64,000 nucleotides of DNA, taken from Tomocerus qinae. Its lineage: Eukaryota > Arthropoda > Collembola > Entomobryomorpha > Tomoceridae. The position numbers and the translations under genes were made by a program. The notes beneath the pieces were generated by a model. It was not told the origin of the DNA, made no database searches, and saw only the letters and a list, made by a program, of their open reading frames with translations. This document shows positions 58,001 through 64,000 of this stretch, in pieces; within the stretch, counting starts at the first letter, position 1, and every line of letters starts with the position of its first letter. The stretch is from NCBI GenBank assembly GCA_020055645.1, contig CM034549.1, forward strand, positions 13,592,430-13,656,429, given 5' to 3'.

Positions 58001-61000
58001 AAACTCTGTGAAAGGAGCGAATATAATAATAGCGTGCCAGAAGGGAAGTTTGAATTTTCAAGAAAAGAAAACCTTAAAAAGCAGAGCAGTTAAGAATATG
58101 GTCGACAGATTTGGTTATTAGTGAGTATTTACCACAAAATTGACATCTCTAAAATTCAATTAAATTTTAAAAAACTTAATCCGTTGGTTTTTAATAGTCC
58201 ATCTAAGGATATCAAAGAAAATTTAGCATCTTGTATTGCTTCGCAATTGTTTCCCAACTTACCGCTTTTCAAAAGGCTCGAAATACAGGTAATTTTAAAG
58301 CTATAGTGAATTGATTCATAAATTAAAGGTTCTTCTATATAATTAATGATACAATTTTGCTTAATTACTTACAGGAGTCGTTTTATTCGTCTTCAAAATT
58401 AATTAAGCCTAGAAAAACCAGGGAAATGAATATGGCGTCTCAGTCTCCTTCTGCCAAGGAATTGAGAATTCCAGCTACAGGCTTTATTGAAGACTATCTT
58501 AAGCGCTTAAGGCAACAAAAAGGTGTAAGGATAATGCAGCCAAAGCTAAAACAAAAGGGGGTATGCGTTTATTTTATCCATATTGTGCATATTGTATCGG
58601 TTATATTATATTTTTTTATATGAAATTGTTGTACATTTTGAACAAATAGATGACAATGAATCTTCAAATACGGAAGATCTTGAAAGACAAAGGGAGATGC
58701 AAAAATGGCTGCTGCATTCAAAGGGACCTTTAGATGTGGTCTGTGATTACATGAAACAAACTGCGGCCATCAGAAGAGACGACTTTTTGACTTCAGATAA
58801 TTTAAAATCTGCTTTAAACAGTTGGCCTAGGCTACTAGACACTCCCGGAATGGTAACTTCCGTAATAATATATTCCTGCATGATTCTGATGGTGATGATA
58901 ATGATGATTCTCTTATAAGTACTGATAATATATTTATTTCAGATCTACAATGATTTTAATTGGCTACACCCTGATCAGGGGGAACATCTTGTTCAGAAAT
59001 GGGCGAATATATCAACCAAAATACTTGAGTACGCCAAAAACTTAAATATAGACATTAGCGAGTGGGATGGGCATAAATTACCGTGTGACTTATCAACAGG
59101 TAACCACTGCCTAAAATTGTTTTACATATATACTACCATGTAACAACAACATGTATAAGATAACTAGAAATCGTTATAATGTTGTTAACTTTATTAATAT
59201 TCGTAGATCAGACTGAACTACTGGCGTTCCTGTTACTGCCGAAAATTTTACAACAAACTAGCAAACGGGGCAGAAAACGAAGTCGAATTACGGCAGTAGA
59301 ATCTATGGATTACTTCATTTCTTTTGTTCCGGTAATACCAATACTTCGTTAAAATAATTTATAGCATATTTTTAATGTCTTATATGTTTATTTAGGCTTG
59401 TTAATTAAAAGGTGATCAAAGTTTTATTGTTTGCTATAGGCCAATATATTTTAATTTGAATGGCAAATTACTATAGTTAAACTATTTGTTTGTTATTTGT
59501 CTCACCAATTTTTTTTAAAACTGCTATACCCTATGTTAAAGTAAATAATTATACATTTAGTAAACTGGTTTGGTTAATTTGTAGTTTTAAATGATATTTA
59601 TGATACTCTTATAGGTGGGAACAGACTTGGAATCCCTGCGTTGGAACGAATCAAAAAGAAAACAGCCGTTTATTGTTTGTATGGGAAACGTATTTACTTT
59701 AGAAGTCAGCGAAGTTTATGTTATGGTTGAACGGGAACTTATTTGTGCCTCGACGATGATTGGAGCAGTGGATTGTTGCTACAAAACATTTTTTATTTTA
59801 CAAATTGAATTCCCAGAAGAATGTTCATCTGTATGGTCGTTTTTTGAACACTGCATTTATGAAATGAAGGTTTCTGGACGATTATCGAGTGCTTGCCTTT
59901 TACTCAGCGCATTTGTTGGAGAAAATACGCTTTAAATATAATTATAACGTAAAAGCTCTGTGGAATTTAATTTTAATTGCATGCATATATGGTACGAATT
60001 GATTGTACTTTTATCAGGTTAGTTCCCTCCGATGAACTCAAAATAAATCTCACTTTTGTTTGGACTTAAGTTCATAATGTAAAAATATATTTTTATATTT
60101 CATATGTTTTATACTTTCGCAAGTATAAAACATATATAAAATATAAAAATTATACTACAAAGAAGATATATATATATCATCTTTAAAGTTTTCGAAAAGT
60201 GAGATTTCTTTTGAAACTCTTCGTGAGAACTAACCTATAATAAGATCTAAATTTAAAAAAATTTGATTTTCTCCATATTTATGTTATAACTAAATAATAA
60301 ATTGTTTTGTGTTAACTAAGTTAATTAATTCACATATATGAGCTGTATATATATAAATATATTCTCTATTATATGTACTACTTCATATATATAAACATAG
60401 AATGGGCATGTATTTATAATGCCATGTAGTATAATAACTTTTGTGTTTGGTAATTTTTGTAATTTTTAATTAATTTTGTCTAATAAAGAGTTATTCCAAA
60501 ATTAAATGAAGTCGAAACAAATTTTCATCTATTTTATATAACGTAACATCAATCTATCATTCACTCAATGGTTGCATATATTAGGCCCACATAGGTTGTG
60601 CAAAGTGTTCACAACTTTGAGAACTCAGATACGGCTGTTGTGCAAATTGAAATGCTCAACGTTAAGCACTCATACACCGATGGTTGTAAAAAGGTTGCAC
60701 AACTCTCGGCATTAAAATACACAACATTTGAGTAAAACGGAGTTGTGCAAAAAGTATACAGAATGCGAGACGGGTGGTTTTTTGCACAATATATCGCAGA
60801 AGTTTATACAAAGTTGTGCAAAATTCCACCGACTTTTTTCTCTGTGTGGCTATAGGTGTTGGGTGTTGTTTGTGGCTTGTGGTGGAAGCCTGGTAAAGTT
60901 GCCTCGGCGAGGCCACACATGCTAGTTTAGGTCAGCGAGCCGAGCCACTGGCCTCCAATAACATTGAGCAAGCCGAGCCAGACCATCAAAAAAATTTTGC

Positions 61001-63728
61001 CGAGCCGAGCCGAGCCAGACCCTCAAAAAATTTTTGGTGAGCCAGAAACCAGCATGAGTGGGCGAGGCTTACAACTTTTCTACACTCTTACAGTACAGGG
61101 GGCTATTTAAAACCGTTGGGTCACAAATTAGAATTCTAATGATAATTAGTTGTTGCTGAATATTTATATGCTACCATATGCAAAAAGCAGATTTGAAATA
61201 AGTTTTGTCGTTCCAAAGATATGTGTGCATTTTGTTATCGGAGGACGACCAGAAAAAGTTACAAAATAACCTATCACTTCGATGCCTGCGTATACGCTTA
61301 TTTGTCAACTGTACTATTTTTCTCTTTCAGGCGTGAAGGTGTCCAACATGATATCGTGGTAACTGAGCAAGGGATACTGTCTGTCATGTGGAGAAAATCG
61401 CAGCAAGACTATACTGAAGGTCCTGAAGCAGAAAGTCAAGGTATTGCTATTGGTTCTGTTAATACCATAGAACCATTACGTCAAATGAAACCATTCTCTT
61501 CGGAAACCAGGGTTTTTCAGTGGGTGTCACCAGATAATGAGATTCTATATGGAAAATTCACCATGTATCTTAGACCTCGGTATTACTCATGTGATTCCGA
61601 CGGAGCAAATAACGATACAATTAAAGATGAAAATATGAATGGAGAAAACCACGGCTGTATACAGCAGCCAACCGAAAACGATACTGACATTACACCTAAA
61701 CGCACTGTCCAATTGTGTACTGCGGACAACTGGAAGTTTAGGTTCACAGGATCAAAGGGAGCTGACGTGCCTGTGTCACCTTACTTCGACTGCAAGGCAT
61801 TTAATTTGTTTCCCTTCACCGATGACGAAGTTAATAGCATCAGTGACCCAAGTTTAAAAAAACGCATGGAGAATTTTAGACAAGTAGTTAAGGCGGACAA
61901 AACATTGGAAGAGCTTAAACACTGTAATGACATCAAAGACGATAAAGTGAAAGCTAAGAAAGGATGCTTCAATAAATATGCCATAAGGACCAAAGGTTTG
62001 TGTGAAGTTACTAAACCTGACGGTAAATTTCCTGATTGCACATATCCTAATCCAAAATTAATTTCGCTTTATGCTTTGCATTCTATTGAATTACTCGGAA
62101 CTCCTTATTACAACCTTCTGAAAGGAAGCATGCACTATGCCGATGATGTAATTGCGGTATCAGCGGAATCTACAGATACTACATGTCCATATTCTGGTTT
62201 TAAAGTTATTAAAACTGATTTCGACTATGCAGAAATTGGTTACAGCACTCGAATCACTGCTAAGGTATCCTACTTTGGAAAAAACATTCCTCTAGAAGCA
62301 GATTTGCTAATAGAATTCGAAAATGTGGTGGGAATCAAAGTCGATATAGCTTCCAAAACCACTCGGGATAGAGACCAAACCACTGTAACCAAAACGATGG
62401 ATATAGATTTCCAAATGACGGATACCGATTTCAGAAAAATGGAAAAGATTCACCAAAAGAAGAGTGCAGTAAAGGAAGAAGGTCAGAAAGATGATGCTCG
62501 AATATTCAGTATTACTATTCGACCAAGTATAGTAAATCTCTACTGCAACAAAGATCAGATCTTTACAACCTTACAAATCAATGTCGGTTGCAACCCTTTC
62601 TCTAAGATGCGATTAATAGCTGAAGCTACACCTTTAAATAGAATTACGTTAAAAACAGAAAGGTCGGGTGATGCGAAGGCATGGGTAACTGAAGGCAATT
62701 TCCTAACTGTGCCCAGAGAAGACGTTCATCATCGACAAAGGAAGCTGTTTAAGTGCAAGGAAAAGAATGAGACTTTGTGCACGATTCCATATGCAAATCT
62801 TTACGGGGTTAACGTTTTCAACATATCATGGCGGGATACACTTTTTCCTGTGTTTGAGCAATTCTTAACGGGGTACACTCGGCGCGTTACCGGAAATCTT
62901 GCTATTTACGATCTTCTCGGAGAATTTGTGGGACTTAATTTAACTCGATTAGAAGCTCAATGTTACAATAATGCCAACAAATGGTACAAAAAACTGTTGG
63001 GACAGCAAATCCATCTGGGAAAAAACATTTCTGTGCATGAAGACATTTATAGATTCTACAAGGACTGCTACGATCATAGTTTACCACGAGAGACACCCAA
63101 GCTACTTTCGAGTGAATCATATCGGCTACACAATTTAACTAATAGAAATTCAATCAAATTTTCTCGAAAGCCGAATCCAAGGAACAAAATTTTTATATTT
63201 CGGGCCGTCGTCGTCAATACGTATTACAACAGATTTACATTCTGTCCCAATCTCGACACTATTTTCTTAGTCAAAATAGTGGGAATCCCAACTCCTCGTC
63301 AGGCTCTACCTTGGCAATACTCCTTAGCCATAACAGTGGCAATTCTGGTCATCCTTGCATTCACCTACATACATTTCAGTTTTTGCTATCCTTGGAAGGG
63401 TGATGCATCGGACTCAAAAACGGGCGATAGTGGTGCTGTCAATGAAAATGTCGCCGACGATATTTTAAATGAAGAATACTTGAGAGATGTCAGTAAAGTT
63501 TCAAGTGCTAATATTTAGTTAACAATAAGTCATCATGATATAATAGTGCGTATTAAAACTATTTTCTTATAGGAGGAACATATTGAATTCGATTTTACGC
63601 AGCGAGTCCGGACCTCAGATGGTTTCTTTGAAAGATTTGCTAAGAAGATCTATGCACTGACAAAATGGAGGCGAAAAGCGGCGGAACGAGTCGAAAAGCA
63701 CAATGTAGAAGATAAGAAGGAAGATTAA
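49036..63728 (+). CDS. Large single-pass membrane protein, CatSper-auxiliary-like
   Basis: Exons 49036-50589, 50693-51701, 52777-52896 (acceptor AG just before, borders within one base), 61331-63497 and 63573-63728 keep phase and give about 1668 residues. The last donor (AAA/GTTTCA) is weak. A signal peptide (MWPKCIWFNFTVFFIIRVNC) opens a long cysteine-containing ectodomain with strand-rich, propeller-like repeats (e.g. LVILLPDASVYLLPYDLKTK). Near the C-terminus come FIFRAVVVNTYYNRFTFCPN, LDTIFLVKIVGIP, one membrane helix (YSLAITVAILVILAFTYIHF) and a charged basic tail. A terminal Y-x-F-C-x-L..V-x-G-P motif just before a single helix is what CatSper beta/delta/epsilon subunits show, so a sperm-channel partner is possible. 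It is longer than those. Intron 3 (8.4 kb) holds MITEs and a 6.9-kb transposon. Gene model firm, family tentative. Confidence 0.6.
52934..53084. repeat. Inverted-repeat MITE in intron 3
   Basis: TTAAATCTCTTTGTATTCGA is inverted at TCGAATACAAAGAGATTAAA. The arms continue with AAAGACAA and ATCATATGTTGCA similarity, about 60 bp in total. Confidence 0.75.
53629..53847. mobile_element. Tc1/mariner-like MITE, TA target duplication
   Basis: It starts ATGGTTGAGTTTCTTATTAT and ends with the exact inverse, flanked by TA on both sides (53627-53628, 53848-53849). It is a near-complete palindrome of 219 bp. A diverged copy is at 39038-39235. Confidence 0.8.
54306..57532 (+). pseudogene. CMC-like transposase with SAM-like N-terminus, frameshifted
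   Basis: Exon 1 is 54306-54372 (MDSFTTQVLERAKVSSLIPK), exon 2 starts at 54923 in phase. Together they make a SAM-like domain (EEIDKDVLLKIL, TGQRVRILSAIRSF). Two C2H2-type motifs follow (CSLCSMQLETLSDYWTHLRK-F-H; CPFCKMLFSDLYHLKRHLFK). The transposase region has VQLFYDDLEVCNPLG, CGDNLGLHALLGFSESF, CRFCRAP and PDVMHDFLEGICHEEI, a set that recurs in insect CMC-like proteins as I know them. The frame is broken at about 55842-55861, near 56065, in an A-run near 56480 and near 57040, so no full protein can be made. The last part (57128-57532) has no recognised domain. Confidence 0.7.
54344..54850. repeat. Duplicated exon-1 segment flanking an inverted-repeat element
   Basis: 54344-54416 (AAAGTTTCAAGTTTAATTCC and on) recurs, diverged, at 54777-54850 (AAAGGTTCAAATTTAATCCT). 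Between them 54417-54773 begins GGCTGGATTTAG and ends CTAAATCCAGCC. The second copy contains a broken form of exon 1's end. Confidence 0.7.
57547..59935 (+). CDS. Second gene of the CMC-like element, nine exons, intact
   Basis: Exons 57547-57624, 57717-57824, 57963-58120, 58198-58288, 58375-58522, 58650-58852, 58943-59099, 59207-59331 and 59615-59935 join in phase without a stop, giving 462 residues. It starts MTPDPNVFFQTSTV with an acidic N-terminus. A middle segment KTLKSRAVKNMVDRFGYYPS may be a DNA-binding helix pair. A basic, NLS-like SKRGRKRSR lies before the end domain DYFISFVPVGTDLESLRWNE and FFILQIEFPEECSSVWSFFE. I do not recognise a named domain. It lies 14 bases after the transposase pseudogene, on the same strand. 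By analogy with two-gene CACTA elements it could be a DNA-binding helper, but that is inference. Confidence 0.65.
59936..60846. other. 3' non-coding end of the CMC-like element
   Basis: AT-rich with several TATATAT runs, an AATAAA near 60040 and an AATAAAG near 60482. It contains many short TTGCACAA and GTTGTGCAA motifs between 60600 and 60815, which may be subterminal transposase-binding repeats. Confidence 0.5.
60930..61060. repeat. Short imperfect GCCGAGCCAGACC repeat
   Basis: Units GAGCCAGACCATCAAAAAAA and GAGCCAGACCCTCAAAAAAT with GCCGAGCC runs in the intron just beyond the transposon. Confidence 0.7.
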
Positions 63729-64000
63729 ATTGTTTATGCCATACAGAATTACGCAAAATGCCGAAACTGTTTCAAGAAATTATCTTAATCTTAGTCTAAA
63801 TTCTAGTTCAGAAATAATAGTCTTTCATTTTCATTAATTTATTTCTTGTCATCTGTTAATTTCGCTTGTTATTAATTTATTAAGATTAAAGCTATAATAT
63901 TATAATAGCTATTATAATTTCAAGGTATTCTCATTTCCCTTCCCACTTAGATTTGACATTTTATAAGGATTTTTGAAGAAAAATGTGATGTATGTTTTGA
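63729..64000. other. 3' flank of the large membrane-protein gene
   Basis: AT-rich. ATTAAA-type signals occur near 63885, but no clear AATAAA. No further gene begins before the window ends. Confidence 0.5.

Larger units (their letters stand above)
53903..60846 (+). mobile_element. CMC-like (CACTA/Mirage/Chapaev) transposon, 6.9 kb, two genes
   Basis: The ends are CACAGAGAAAAAAGTTG and the inverse CGACTTTTTTCTCTGTG, with TG on both outer sides (53901-53902, 60847-60848) as a possible 2-bp duplication. CAC starts and 2-3-bp duplications suit the CMC group. It contains a decayed transposase gene and an open nine-exon partner gene on the same strand. It sits entirely in an intron of the host gene at 49036-63728. 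Confidence 0.7.

Noticed and set aside
61221-61330. Start of the large membrane-protein exon at 61221 as an independent gene
   Set aside because: The coding sequence joins in phase from 52896 to 61331 through a good TTTCAG acceptor; the upstream codons are intron.

Overview
The window looks like AT-rich nuclear DNA of an insect. It carries a six-cysteine odorant-binding protein, an innexin and a Spatzle-type cytokine, all cut by GT-AG introns. I cannot place the order from sequence alone. Most of the length is mobile DNA, heavily nested.

Host genes, left to right: (1) 3-692 (+), the 3' end of a 2OG-Fe(II) oxygenase of the isopenicillin-N-synthase-like type, open at the window edge; (2) 1174-2766 (-), a complete six-exon odorant-binding protein; (3) 4690-6525 (-), a complete seven-exon innexin with a 37-nt micro-exon; (4) 8685-11881 (+), a six-exon Spatzle-like protein, closest in my judgement to Spatzle 3, with an in-frame His-rich insert inside the cystine-knot domain; (5) 49036-63728 (+), a very large five-exon, single-pass membrane protein whose membrane-proximal part recalls CatSper auxiliary subunits. 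All exon joins given for these genes keep phase, which is the main support for the models.

Mobile DNA: 12340-12708 is a hAT-like MITE. 13032-15969 is a terminal-inverted-repeat transposon coding for a DUF7869-like, DDE-type protein, itself hit by a second hAT-like MITE. 16281-23220 is a second, ruined copy of that gene, split by DINE/HINE-like elements, minisatellite and a truncated LTR element with gag. 23212-25508 holds Harbinger-like and P-element/THAP9-like remains. 25657-27496 is a non-autonomous inverted-repeat element with a foldback inside. 28194-32475 is a complete 4.3-kb Merlin/ISXO2-type transposon with 8-bp target duplications, carrying two extra zinc-finger genes that point outward and repeat arrays that punctuate every gene. 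34069-42766 is a dead LINE cut by several later insertions. 42995-48826 is an LTR element on the minus strand with 5-bp target duplications and only one long, non-RT reading frame. 53903-60846 is a CMC (CACTA/Mirage/Chapaev)-like transposon lying in an intron of gene 5. Its transposase is frameshifted, but its second, nine-exon gene is fully open.

The best candidates for something undescribed are the modular Merlin-type element (28194-32475), the two-gene CMC-like element with an intact partner gene, the DUF7869-type transposon family, and the possible exitron in the Spatzle knot domain. No tRNA, rRNA or CRISPR array was seen.
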